A stretch of 64,000 nt of DNA. Source: Chitinophaga filiformis (lineage in GTDB: Bacteria > Bacteroidota > Bacteroidia > Chitinophagales > Chitinophagaceae). The position numbers and the translations under genes are program-made. Positions 53,126-61,747 of this stretch are shown piece after piece. The notes below the pieces were generated by a model. That model saw only the letters and a program-made list of their open reading frames with translations. It had not been told where the DNA came from and searched no databases. Every line of letters begins with the position of its first letter. Position 1 is the first letter of the stretch. The stretch is from assembly GCF_021646545.1 (NCBI RefSeq), contig NZ_JAKIRP010000003.1:310001-374000 (forward strand), given 5' to 3'.

Positions 53126-53617
53126 ATGAAAAAACTTATCGGAGTCCTGGCCGTTACCGGGTTTATTATTTTTATTCAAAGTTCCTGTACCAAAGAGTCG
53201 CTGCAGGAGAAAATGAAGGGAAAGGGCCTGGCATATGAGCAGGATTCCATTCCTACGGATAGCATTCCTCACGATACCATTCCACATGATTCTATCCCTC
53301 ATGACACCATTCCTCATGACACCATTCCTCATGATAGTATTCCATACCCACCTCATGATACGTTCCCTTATCCGCCTCATGATACTTTCCCGCATACACC
53401 GTATCCACCACATGATACGTTCCCGCATATCCCATACCCACCACACGATACTTTTCCGTCCTATCCTCCCTATACCCCGCATCCGCCACATGACACGTTC
53501 CCGTCACATCCAACGTATCCACCACACGATACGTTCCCTTCCTATCCGAATCCACCCCGGCCACCGTATGATTCCTTCCCGCATCACGATACAGTAAGAG
53601 TTCGTAAGCGGGGCTAG
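53126..53617 (+). CDS. Lipoprotein with Pro/His/Asp tandem repeats
   Basis: A 163-residue protein. The first 21 residues are a lipoprotein signal (FIIFIQSSC). After a short linker, residues about 41-72 are a PHDTIPHDSI-type repeat with a 5-residue period (PHD[TS]I), and residues about 73-155 are a PPHDTFP-type repeat with longer spacing. The end is basic (RVRKRG). Nearly all residues are Pro, His, Asp, Thr/Ser, Phe and Tyr. Such a tail should be unfolded, and its dense His/Asp could bind metal ions. The repeats make long shadow frames on the other strand. It is followed by a good terminator, and an ECF sigma gene lies downstream. Confidence 0.78.
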   Translation: MKKLIGVLAVTGFIIFIQSSCTKESLQEKMKGKGLAYEQDSIPTDSIPHDTIPHDSIPHDTIPHDTIPHDSIPYPPHDTFPYPPHDTFPHTPYPPHDTFPHIPYPPHDTFPSYPPYTPHPPHDTFPSHPTYPPHDTFPSYPNPPRPPYDSFPHHDTVRVRKRG

Positions 53618-53703
53618 AGCGATGGCTGTAACTAATCAGGCTCAATATCGTTACAGTAGTCAAAGGCCACAATTGCTACTGTAGCGGAGCAGGCTATATT
53701 TGT

Positions 53704-53752
53704 ACTTTTACCGGAGATGCTCATAAGGGGAGCTATCCGGTAAAAGTCATTT
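53704..53752 (+). terminator. Terminator after the Pro/His-rich lipoprotein gene
   Basis: A perfect 12-bp stem, acttttaccgga (53704-53715) and tccggtaaaagt (53736-53747), followed by a T-run (catttttaa). The 20-base loop can form a small inner hairpin. Confidence 0.8.
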
Positions 53753-53823
53753 TTAACAGCCACCTTCGCAATGCAGGCATAGCACGAGCATAAATTATTG
53801 TATACCTATCGGAACAATTTCAT

Positions 53824-54351
53824 TTGGAAGATATTCAGGAATTGATCAAACAGTGCGTAGCGAACGACCGCTTAGGTCAGGAGAAACTTTATAAAAAGTT
53901 TTATCCTGCGCTATTCCTGTTATGCCGGAAATTCTTCCCGGAGCAGGCAGACGCACTGGAAGTGCTGAACGATGGTATGCTAAAGGTTTTTAAAAATATA
54001 GGACTATTTAAGGACGACAAGGGACAATTCTTCAACTGGGTATATACAATAGTGCGTAATACTGCGCTGGACAAGCTAAAGACCGCTAAATGGACAGAAC
54101 ATGTAGGTGTAGAGGGCATCGATGTTTCGCATAGTGATAATCCACTTTCTGCTATGGAGTCGGGAGATATCTATAAACTGCTGGATGTCTTACCGCCAGC
54201 TACCAGAGCTATATGCATTCTATTCTACCTCGAAGGATTTTCTATTAATGAGATATGTGCAAGATTACAATTGAGTCAGGGTACCGTAAAATGGCACCTG
54301 AGTGAGACAAGAAACAAATTAAAGCCGGTATTATTAAAGTATTATTCTTAA
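53824..54351 (+). CDS. ECF-type RNA polymerase sigma factor
   Basis: A 175-residue protein with a TTG start (no ATG or GTG is available before the conserved region). Region 2 runs from LYKKFYPALFLLCRKFFPEQADALEVLNDG to FNWVYTIVRNTALDKLK. Region 4 has the helix-turn-helix GFSINEICARLQLSQGTVKWHL. The next gene starts 1 base after its stop and encodes a membrane protein that is probably its anti-sigma factor. No STN receptor is linked, unlike the locus at 2.8-8 kb. Confidence 0.92.
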   Translation: MEDIQELIKQCVANDRLGQEKLYKKFYPALFLLCRKFFPEQADALEVLNDGMLKVFKNIGLFKDDKGQFFNWVYTIVRNTALDKLKTAKWTEHVGVEGIDVSHSDNPLSAMESGDIYKLLDVLPPATRAICILFYLEGFSINEICARLQLSQGTVKWHLSETRNKLKPVLLKYYS

Positions 54352-54352
54352 A

Positions 54353-56044
54353 ATGGCTGAGCAACATCCGGGTAATAAAAACTTCAACAAAGAGGAATTA
54401 CCAATTCCTATACCGCCTGCCGATCAGGCGTGGCAGTCCATGCGACAAAAGCTGGACGCCGAATTGCCTGTGGATGGGAATTTGCCAGCCCATACCCATG
54501 TACGCTACCTGTGGATAAAAGGCGTATTTGTGATAGCTGCTGTAGCGGCAGCCGGTGTACTCTTGTGGTATTACATGCGTAAACAAAATACGGGGTTAGC
54601 TGCTGCGGATAATGCTAATCATGATACCAGCCTGGCTTATATACAACCAGTATCTCCGGCGTCCGACAGCCAGACACTGAGACTATCAAAAGAGAACGAT
54701 ACTGCTTTTCAACACGCTATATCTCCAACGATAAAGAGTGCATCAACGATAGTCAATGATGTTCCTGTAACTGCGTCTTCCCAGGCGGCAGCCGGTCTAC
54801 ATCCATCCGAAACACAACCCGTATTACAATCATCGGCAACACAGCGATCAAACGCATCTACGCCATTACTGTCATCATCAACTGCTGGCAAACTACAACC
54901 TACAGGTAGAAAAATCATTACGTTACGGTCATCATCCATTGCTAACAAACCACAACCTGTAGCTGGAAAAACTACTAGCCAACAAACAGCAGAGCAATTG
55001 GCAACAGGCGAGGAACCTTTAAAGCAGCTTACAAATAACGACCTTCCTCCTATCGAAAAAAAGTCTACCGCTAAGCAACAGACTACCGGCAAACGGCCTT
55101 TCAAACAGCCTGTTGCCGGCAAATATCCCCTTACCGAACCAAAGAATTTAGCCAGGCAGGATGCAACAGACAAACAGCTGTCAAAGCCATCTGCATCTGA
55201 CGGAAAACATTACGGGGGAACAACGCGTACGCCTGTCGCTGAGCCACTGGTAGCACAGAAACAACAGTTGTCAGCCAGTGCTCAGACCAATACAGACAAA
55301 CACGCAGTGAGGGAAATGGAAGACCATCCCTCACTGCAATTATCATTTATACACGCTCCTGTTGCAGGGTATAAAACCAGCTTACAACATAAAGCAGATC
55401 CGCTTGTATTACGTCGCTCAGGCGATCAGCATGCAGAAAAACCCTGGGCTTTATATGCCCAATTGAATGTAGCGCTACCATTCTATGATAGCAGTTTCTA
55501 TTTCCTGGGACCTAACGGAAAAAAACAATTCTACCGGCGCCTGATCCCTACTGTGAGAATTGAAAGGAGGCTATGGAAAGGCGCGTTGTCTTTGGATGTA
55601 CAACCTTCAGTCAGCGCTGTTCCTAAATCCAATATACAAACGGACGTTGGCACCACATGGACGCCCTTTGATACCACCAGCTCTTTACTAAAGCAATTTG
55701 GTTGGGGACTAGCCTTGCAATACCAGATCCGCGTCCATTCCAGGTGGCAGATAGGTGCGGGTATACAGGCCAATTTCATGCAAAAGGCACTTATGCGGCT
55801 GACGGTTATGGACTCTACCATGAGAATCGTAAAAGATGGCATTTTTCCCGCCTCTGCGGCGGATAAACAAGATTTGTCAAGACTTCATATCAATGGCGTG
55901 GTGGAACTCGACTATATGGCTGGTAAATGGCAATTTGGGCTGCGCACCCTGGTGCCGGTTACACGGATAAGTAAAACAAAGGATATTTCAGCCAGGCCGG
56001 TAAATGTGGAAGTAGTGTTTAGGAGAAGGTTGTGGGCAAAGTAA
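54353..56044 (+). CDS. Single-pass membrane protein with barrel-like C terminus, likely anti-sigma partner
   Basis: A 563-residue protein. Residues 1-52 are cytoplasmic and include PPADQAWQSMRQKLDAELPV, a motif common in Bacteroidota anti-sigma-like proteins. One transmembrane helix lies at about 53-74 (LWIKGVFVIAAVAAAGVLLW). Residues 80-360 are a disordered Ser/Thr/Gln/Lys/Pro-rich linker. Residues 363-563 are amphipathic strands (WALYAQLNVALPFYDSSFYF; FGWGLALQYQIRV; WQFGLRTLVPVTRI) resembling an outer-membrane barrel. It is coupled to the ECF sigma gene (1-bp gap). If the C terminus enters the outer membrane, one chain would span the whole envelope. Function inferred from context. Confidence 0.8.
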   Translation: MAEQHPGNKNFNKEELPIPIPPADQAWQSMRQKLDAELPVDGNLPAHTHVRYLWIKGVFVIAAVAAAGVLLWYYMRKQNTGLAAADNANHDTSLAYIQPVSPASDSQTLRLSKENDTAFQHAISPTIKSASTIVNDVPVTASSQAAAGLHPSETQPVLQSSATQRSNASTPLLSSSTAGKLQPTGRKIITLRSSSIANKPQPVAGKTTSQQTAEQLATGEEPLKQLTNNDLPPIEKKSTAKQQTTGKRPFKQPVAGKYPLTEPKNLARQDATDKQLSKPSASDGKHYGGTTRTPVAEPLVAQKQQLSASAQTNTDKHAVREMEDHPSLQLSFIHAPVAGYKTSLQHKADPLVLRRSGDQHAEKPWALYAQLNVALPFYDSSFYFLGPNGKKQFYRRLIPTVRIERRLWKGALSLDVQPSVSAVPKSNIQTDVGTTWTPFDTTSSLLKQFGWGLALQYQIRVHSRWQIGAGIQANFMQKALMRLTVMDSTMRIVKDGIFPASAADKQDLSRLHINGVVELDYMAGKWQFGLRTLVPVTRISKTKDISARPVNVEVVFRRRLWAK

Positions 56045-56063
56045 AATGAGTTACCTCAAATTT

Positions 56064-56120
56064 ATATATGCCAATAATTTTATTGGCAGAAATTTTGCCA
56101 ATAAAATTATTGGCATATAT
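56064..56120. repeat. Double palindrome (perfect 25-bp inverted repeat) before the ATPase pair
   Basis: Arms 56064-56088 and 56096-56120 are exact reverse complements with a 7-base spacer. Each arm contains its own 20-bp palindrome: TGCCAATAA-tt-TTATTGGCA at 56069-56088 and TGCCAATAA-aa-TTATTGGCA at 56096-56115. So the half-site TGCCAATAA occurs four times within 47 bp. It ends 20 bases before the first ATPase start. It looks like a tandem operator for a dimeric repressor; it could also form a long stem in RNA. Confidence 0.9.
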
Positions 56121-56140
56121 TTGAAGAAACACGTTTGACA

Positions 56141-57364
56141 ATGAATTGGTTATCCCCAAATACCATCACAGGAGACGCAGCTACTGCGGGACGATATTTT
56201 AGAAGAGAGAGAATTAACGAAGAATTCTGGCGCGAAATAAAAAAAGGTAATCACATACTTTTTGTGGCTCCCAGAAGGGTGGGTAAAACATCCATTATGA
56301 TGGATCTTGCGGAAAACTGCACTGATCAGTATGTATGCATTTACCAAAATATCGAAGGGGTTACATCAAGAAGTGAATTTTATCAACGTTTATTTACGCT
56401 GGTCATACAATGCCTTAACAGAAGCCGTGTTCAATCTGTTAAGTCCTATTTACAATCATGTTTTAAGAAGTATGCTATCGAAGAGATTACCACTTCAGGC
56501 CTCAAACTTAAAACCTCAGAATTAAACTACGAACTGGAGTTACAGAATCTTATTCTTTCTCTTGAAGAAACAAAAGTACATACAATTCTATTTCTGGATG
56601 AATTTGCAGAAGTTATCAGCAGGATGAGCAAGTCAGATCAGAAAGAAGACGCAATAGCAATACTACATACACTCAGAGAGATCCGTAGCTATAAAAAATT
56701 TAAGAACTTCTCTATTGTCTACGCAGGATCAGTAGGATTGGAATTTGTAATCAGGAACATTGACAGACCTAAACTCATCAACGACCTCCATCCCATACAA
56801 ACAGATGCACTCACTAATCACGAAACAAGACAGTTTATCCAACAGTTAACTAAAGACGCCACTATAAGTTTATCTGAACCAGCCATAGCGTACTTAATAA
56901 AAGTAGTGGAACATACATTACCTTACTACATCCAACTGATGTTGGAAGAGATTGATCATCTGGCCAGACAGCAGAATAAACCGGAAATATCTACGTCAGA
57001 TATCGATAATGCGTTTGAAAATGTACTTAAGAAAAACAAGAATTTTGAAGACTGGTTGGAACGACTGAAAGACTACCAATCGGTAAATTTTAAATTTGTT
57101 AATGAAATATTAAAACATGCGGCACATAGGGAACAAATAACGATTCGGGAAATCTATGACATTGCCTGCCATGACAGTTATAAAAGGCAGGATGACTATA
57201 TGGATTTTATAGATCAATTGACAAACGACGGATATTTAATTGAATCCCCCAGACATGTTTATAAGTTCATTTCCCCTTTCCTCAAAAGATTCTGGCTGAG
57301 AAAATACCCCGTTTATTATGAACAATTCAATTTATCAACGACATCTCTTTTATCAATCGGCTAA
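56141..57364 (+). CDS. Archaeal-type AAA ATPase with winged-helix end (first of a pair)
   Basis: I start at the ATG at 56141 (MNWLSPNTITGDA); a TTG two codons upstream is also open. The 407-residue protein has a Walker A (APRRVGKTS, 43-51), a Walker B (ILFLDE, 149-154), a sensor-like VYAGSVGLEF, and a C-terminal winged-helix-type region (about 325-395; TIREIYDIACHDSYKRQDDY). This resembles the predicted archaeal-ATPase/STAND group related to Orc/Cdc6. It overlaps the second ATPase gene by 47 bp in another frame. Codon use and base composition are clearly more AT-rich than the neighbours, consistent with transfer. Defence or replication-linked roles are possible; none can be shown. Confidence 0.85.
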   Translation: MNWLSPNTITGDAATAGRYFRRERINEEFWREIKKGNHILFVAPRRVGKTSIMMDLAENCTDQYVCIYQNIEGVTSRSEFYQRLFTLVIQCLNRSRVQSVKSYLQSCFKKYAIEEITTSGLKLKTSELNYELELQNLILSLEETKVHTILFLDEFAEVISRMSKSDQKEDAIAILHTLREIRSYKKFKNFSIVYAGSVGLEFVIRNIDRPKLINDLHPIQTDALTNHETRQFIQQLTKDATISLSEPAIAYLIKVVEHTLPYYIQLMLEEIDHLARQQNKPEISTSDIDNAFENVLKKNKNFEDWLERLKDYQSVNFKFVNEILKHAAHREQITIREIYDIACHDSYKRQDDYMDFIDQLTNDGYLIESPRHVYKFISPFLKRFWLRKYPVYYEQFNLSTTSLLSIG

Positions 57365-58826
57365 CGCGGATGAGGAAACCATCAAGGCGAACTTTCTTAT
57401 CCGTCTGTCCGAATATGATATTATTATCCAGGACATTATGAGAAATCCCATGAAGGGATCTGTTCAGCATTATTTGCTAATTGGACGTAGGGGCAGTGGC
57501 AAATCAACGCTACTAAAAAGGATACAGATTGAGATAGGCTCCAATCCAGCGCTAAAAGACAAATATATCCCCATCAATCTTGCTGAGGAACAGGCAAATA
57601 TTTATAGGTTATATGACCTTTTGGAAGAGATCATTGGGGAACTGGAGCAGCATGGAATAACTCAAACTCCATTTGAATGGAATGACGATATACACATCTA
57701 CACAAGGAAATTATTCGATCATTTGCAGCAAAAAATCACTCAATCAGGAAAGAAAATCATCCTGCTATTGGATAATATAGATCGTATCTTTGAAAATATT
57801 GAGGATGAAGCCAGCATACTAAGAGAATATCTTCTTAATTATGATAATATTCGGATTATTGGGGGCAGCACAAGAATGACTGAACATTTCTGCAAGTACA
57901 ATAAACCATTCTACCAGTTTTTTCGCGTACTGGAATTGCGAGCATTAACAACCAAGGAAGTAAAAACTCTATTGCTTAGCTGGAGTGATCAGTTTGACAT
58001 TCCACAACTTAGAGCTTTTGTAGAAACACGCCCCGGGCAACTGGAGACAATCCGTCTACTTACAGACGGATTGCCAAGAACGCTACAATTTTTTGTAAAT
58101 ATCCTGCTTACTAATGCTCAGGATACGGGGTATGAATACTTACATCATGTGATGGACAATGTTACCCCATTATATCAGGAAAGATTAAATTCATTACCCC
58201 CTTCCCAAAGAAAAATTGTGCTTCAATTAGCCTTTGTCTGGGAGGCCGTGGGTACAGGAAAACTGGCAGAAGTGACTAAAATGAATAATAATGCGCTCTC
58301 TGCACAGTTGAAGCAGTTAAGTGATAAAGGAATCGTAGAAAAGGTAGAGACTGGAAATAAGAATCATTTATATAGATTGGTAGAACGGTTCTTCAATCTC
58401 TGGTTAATTTTCACACAGGGAGGTCCATTGGAAAAAAGGAAGGCCAAATATCTGACTATTTTCCTTGAGGATTTCTATGCCATCGAAAAAATGCAGTTGC
58501 TAACTGGAAAACATCAACCAATTATTAACAAAATATCGTCGGGGCAATTTGAAAATCTCCACGAAACAGTACACGCTTTTGTGAAGAATGACCCTATCCA
58601 ATCACGGCATTTATTACGACAGCTATTGCTACATGGCCAATTTAATCTTGTCTATCAGATATTCCATTCTCCCGAAATGGCAAATACATTACGTGAATTA
58701 TTTGCGCCTATTTATTATGCCTGTCTCATATTAACGCAGACCAAGGAAAATATCCACTTAAAAATTCCACCAGAAATTACATCGACGGTTAATGTTATTC
58801 TTCAGGAGATAAAAGAAAAAAAGTAA
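57318..58826 (+). CDS. AAA/STAND-type ATPase with winged helix (second of a pair)
   Basis: A 502-residue protein starting inside the end of the first ATPase gene. Walker A is GRRGSGKST (56-64) and Walker B is IILLLDNID (147-155), followed by IIGGSTRMTEHF as a sensor segment. A winged-helix domain follows at about 295-360 (PSQRKIVLQLAFVWEAVGTG, NNALSAQLKQLSDKGIVEKV). The last 130 residues are helical and unassigned. It belongs to the same broad ATPase group as its partner but is not a simple duplicate. Coupled translation suggests a complex of the two. No nuclease, transposase or methylase lies next to them. Confidence 0.85.
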   Translation: MNNSIYQRHLFYQSANADEETIKANFLIRLSEYDIIIQDIMRNPMKGSVQHYLLIGRRGSGKSTLLKRIQIEIGSNPALKDKYIPINLAEEQANIYRLYDLLEEIIGELEQHGITQTPFEWNDDIHIYTRKLFDHLQQKITQSGKKIILLLDNIDRIFENIEDEASILREYLLNYDNIRIIGGSTRMTEHFCKYNKPFYQFFRVLELRALTTKEVKTLLLSWSDQFDIPQLRAFVETRPGQLETIRLLTDGLPRTLQFFVNILLTNAQDTGYEYLHHVMDNVTPLYQERLNSLPPSQRKIVLQLAFVWEAVGTGKLAEVTKMNNNALSAQLKQLSDKGIVEKVETGNKNHLYRLVERFFNLWLIFTQGGPLEKRKAKYLTIFLEDFYAIEKMQLLTGKHQPIINKISSGQFENLHETVHAFVKNDPIQSRHLLRQLLLHGQFNLVYQIFHSPEMANTLRELFAPIYYACLILTQTKENIHLKIPPEITSTVNVILQEIKEKK

Positions 58827-58859
58827 TATAACTGCCAAACAATGATAATTTAAGCCTTC

Positions 58860-61472
58860 CTACTTCCCCTTCAACAACCTCATATCCACCTGCAAAGTGG
58901 CCATAAAGTACCGTCCTAACAATCTGTTTTGATTCTCCGTCACGGTATTGCCCGATATACTCTGCGACAATCTCGATGTCTCATCCAGCAGGTTGAATCC
59001 CTGCAGGCGGACCGTCAGCTTTCTTTTAAAGAGCATCTTCTCTAAAGTAGCGTTTATCATCAGCGGATTAGCTGACAGCGCTCCGCTGTAGCCACTGTTC
59101 AACTGTTTATTAATATCAGCTCCCAGGCTGAATGTTTTCAGGAAATACACCTTGCCGTTCAGGTTGAAATTCCAGGTATGGATATTGGTGATATTATTCT
59201 GCTGCAGTATGTATACGTTCCGGTTGTAAGTATAAGCCACCCCACCCGTGAGCTCTGCTAATTCCCGCAGCATGTTGGCCCTGAGAGATTGCGTCATCAT
59301 CAGGTTCTGGCCCGTTTTACGGACGTTGTCCATGTACAGGATATTATTGTTGTAAGAACTGTTTCCGTCCAGGAAGAGGTTGTATTTCCCATCAGCGAGG
59401 CGGTAAGACCATCCGTAGATGAAGCGGAAGTTATAATCACCACCAGTATTCAGGAAACGGGTTTCCTGTTTAACAGTATTAAAACTGTCTTTCACCAGAG
59501 AGACATTCGTCACCACCTTATCTTGCGTATAGTTACCCGACAGGTGAATGAATAAAGTATTCATTCCCGCATTACGATAATTGAAGAATAGAGAATGTGC
59601 AAATGAAGGACGCAGATCAGGGTTACCGATAATGGGAAACTGTGCATTGGTCAGATCAGGCACCGGTTGCAATTGCTGATAGGTCGGAAAGATCACATTG
59701 CCGGCGTAAGAAAGGCTCATCATGGCCTGCTTAGGCAGCTTGTACTGAATACGGAAAACAGGCACCAGCTTATTACTGCTCACCACCGCTTTGTTCGCCC
59801 CTCCCGCCATGCTGCTGGTCAGACTGGCCGGCTGTAAGCGCACACCGAAGTTGTAATCCCATTTGTTCTTTACCCTGCGGAAGTTCAACTCTATCTGGTG
59901 TTGCACCATCGTGTAAATGTAACGATTGCTGAGCGAGTCAATAAAATCGATCTTACCGTCAGGATTGACCCAACGGGTTTCCTGCCCGTTATCAGTATGG
60001 TTGTAATTGATCGAATAGCGGAATTCAAGACTGTTAGCAGAGTCGAGTGGCTCTATATAAGACAACTGGCCATTGCCGGTGAAAGTATTGTTCTTCTTAT
60101 CAAGCAGCTGGTGTAATAAAGAATCCTTTGCAATCGTGCTGTCGGGATTATAGTAACGCAGGCTGTCGGTACCGTCCTGCAGATTATCGTTCTTCGTGGT
60201 ATTGACATAGAGCCCGAGGGAAACGACCCTTCCCAGTCCCTTGAAGCGATGAGAAGCAAATAAACCCGCCAGGAACACGGGCGTATTGTTGGTGTTCAGA
60301 CTGTTGGAAATCTGATCCTTACGCTGCAAGCCGCTTTGTATAGCACTGTTCATACTGCTGTTGAACGATTTGTTGCCGCTATAGTTCAGGTTGAAATTGA
60401 CCATATCCCCCTCTTTCGGCTTGTACTCCGTGCCTATATTGATATTATAATTATCATTACGGCTGCTGTTATTGCTGGTATTAATGCTTGACAGCGTGCC
60501 ATCGTCAGTCACCGTTTGTGAAGTGCTGAGCGACTCTATCTCACTGGTGGTGCGTCCGCCAATAATGCCCACATTCATTGAAAATTTCTCGGAGTAATTA
60601 CCCCGGTAGTTAATGTTACCGGTAGAGGTGATAGTATTGCCCACCTGTGCAGAAATGTTGTTGGTATTACCGTTAATAGAGAGCTGCTGTTTTTCACTGA
60701 AATAATTCGCCAGTAAGGCAGCATTATACCGGCCATCATTGCCTATACCACCCAATGCCTGCCCCTGGTATACCTTTTCAAGATCGGCCTTCGTCTGGAT
60801 ATTGATGATCTTTTCCGGCTCTCCTACCTTGCGGCCGGTGGCACGCGCCAGATCGCCATAGTCATCTATGAGTTGTACTTTATCAATGAGGTCTGCCGGC
60901 AGCAGACGTGTGAGGGTTTTGATATCAGTGATCATGAAGTCTTTCCCGTTGATCCGCACCTTGGTGATCGTTTTGCCCATGGTCTTTACGTTTCCCTCCA
61001 TATCCACCTGCATACCGGGCAATCGTTTTAAGAGATCCTCCGCTACTGCATTTTCGCGTAAACGGTATTGGTCAGCGCGGTACTCGATAGTGTCCTCCTT
61101 AATGACAACAGGCGGCACTGCGCCTTTTACCACCACTTCCTTCAATGTACTTGTCTTAATAGACAGTTTGATAAGCGGCAGATCTATCTCAGTACCTGCT
61201 TCTTTATATGAGAATTCACGGTACCATGTATCGTATCCGATCACAGTCACGCGGATAGTAAATACCGGTTGCGGTACATTCCTGAAAATGAATTTACCGG
61301 CATCATTAGCGATAGTATGCATTGTATCACGGCCTGCTATCAGCCATACATTAGCCCCGATCATTTCCTGACCGGTTGTATCCCTGACAGTGCCTGATAC
61401 GTTATATCCAGTCTGTGCCAACAGGGTATGCAGACAGCAAAGGAAACAAATGAGCAGGAAAATCCTCTTCAT
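58860..61472 (-). CDS. Large outer-membrane barrel with carboxypeptidase-regulatory domain
   Basis: An 870-residue protein with a signal peptide ending TLLAQ. A carboxypeptidase-regulatory-like domain follows (about 22-105; YNVSGTVRDTTGQEMIGANV). A plug-like domain comes next (DLLKRLPGMQVDMEGNVKTM, VRINGKDFMITDIKTLTRLL), then a long barrel of the OMP_b-brl_3 type ending MATLQVDMRLLKGK. Such proteins resemble TonB-dependent receptors but lack a SusD partner. The substrate is unknown. A TACTTTTG element on the minus strand (61606-61613) could be its -7 box, without a good -33. It is convergent with the second ATPase gene. Confidence 0.9.
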   Translation of the reverse strand: MKRIFLLICFLCCLHTLLAQTGYNVSGTVRDTTGQEMIGANVWLIAGRDTMHTIANDAGKFIFRNVPQPVFTIRVTVIGYDTWYREFSYKEAGTEIDLPLIKLSIKTSTLKEVVVKGAVPPVVIKEDTIEYRADQYRLRENAVAEDLLKRLPGMQVDMEGNVKTMGKTITKVRINGKDFMITDIKTLTRLLPADLIDKVQLIDDYGDLARATGRKVGEPEKIINIQTKADLEKVYQGQALGGIGNDGRYNAALLANYFSEKQQLSINGNTNNISAQVGNTITSTGNINYRGNYSEKFSMNVGIIGGRTTSEIESLSTSQTVTDDGTLSSINTSNNSSRNDNYNINIGTEYKPKEGDMVNFNLNYSGNKSFNSSMNSAIQSGLQRKDQISNSLNTNNTPVFLAGLFASHRFKGLGRVVSLGLYVNTTKNDNLQDGTDSLRYYNPDSTIAKDSLLHQLLDKKNNTFTGNGQLSYIEPLDSANSLEFRYSINYNHTDNGQETRWVNPDGKIDFIDSLSNRYIYTMVQHQIELNFRRVKNKWDYNFGVRLQPASLTSSMAGGANKAVVSSNKLVPVFRIQYKLPKQAMMSLSYAGNVIFPTYQQLQPVPDLTNAQFPIIGNPDLRPSFAHSLFFNYRNAGMNTLFIHLSGNYTQDKVVTNVSLVKDSFNTVKQETRFLNTGGDYNFRFIYGWSYRLADGKYNLFLDGNSSYNNNILYMDNVRKTGQNLMMTQSLRANMLRELAELTGGVAYTYNRNVYILQQNNITNIHTWNFNLNGKVYFLKTFSLGADINKQLNSGYSGALSANPLMINATLEKMLFKRKLTVRLQGFNLLDETSRLSQSISGNTVTENQNRLLGRYFMATLQVDMRLLKGK

Positions 61473-61721
61473 ACAAAAAAACTGGGCTTCATTTCAGACC
61501 TGTAATAATATGGGGATACTGTTGATTACGGGTTAACTATATAACTTGGCTAACTTGGCTAAAACTATTATAAATTAATCATGATTCCGGGGCTTCCTGT
61601 AAATGCAAAAGTATCCCAAAAGCAATAAGTAATTGCCTGTTCAATTTAGTCTTTTTTAGGGAGATGGCCAGTAAAAAAATGGCCGGACTGCATCATGTCT
61701 GCGGTATGGGGATAAAACCGG

Positions 61722-61747
61722 TAAAAAGCTCCGGGAGGAGCTTTTAC
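61722..61747 (-). terminator. Terminator overlapping the end of an ECF sigma gene
   Basis: The sequence gtaaaaagctcc-ggga-ggagcttttac forms a stem with one bulged A at 61722-61747. It overlaps the stop codon of the minus-strand sigma gene and ends in a T-rich run on that strand. Confidence 0.65.

Noticed and set aside
53240..53600. Regular repeats that could suggest a CRISPR array
   Set aside because: The repeats are in-frame codons of a Pro/His-rich lipoprotein, with short unequal units, no unique spacers and no cas genes.
53108..53672. Long frames in other registers across the Pro/His-rich gene (Met/Arg-rich and Tyr/His-rich)
   Set aside because: They arise from the repeat DNA being open in several frames; only one frame has a lipoprotein signal, a normal start and a terminator.
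56141..58826. Tn7-like transposition module (TnsC-type ATPase)
   Set aside because: No TnsA/TnsB/TniQ-like genes or transposon ends are present; the motifs fit archaeal-type/STAND ATPases better.
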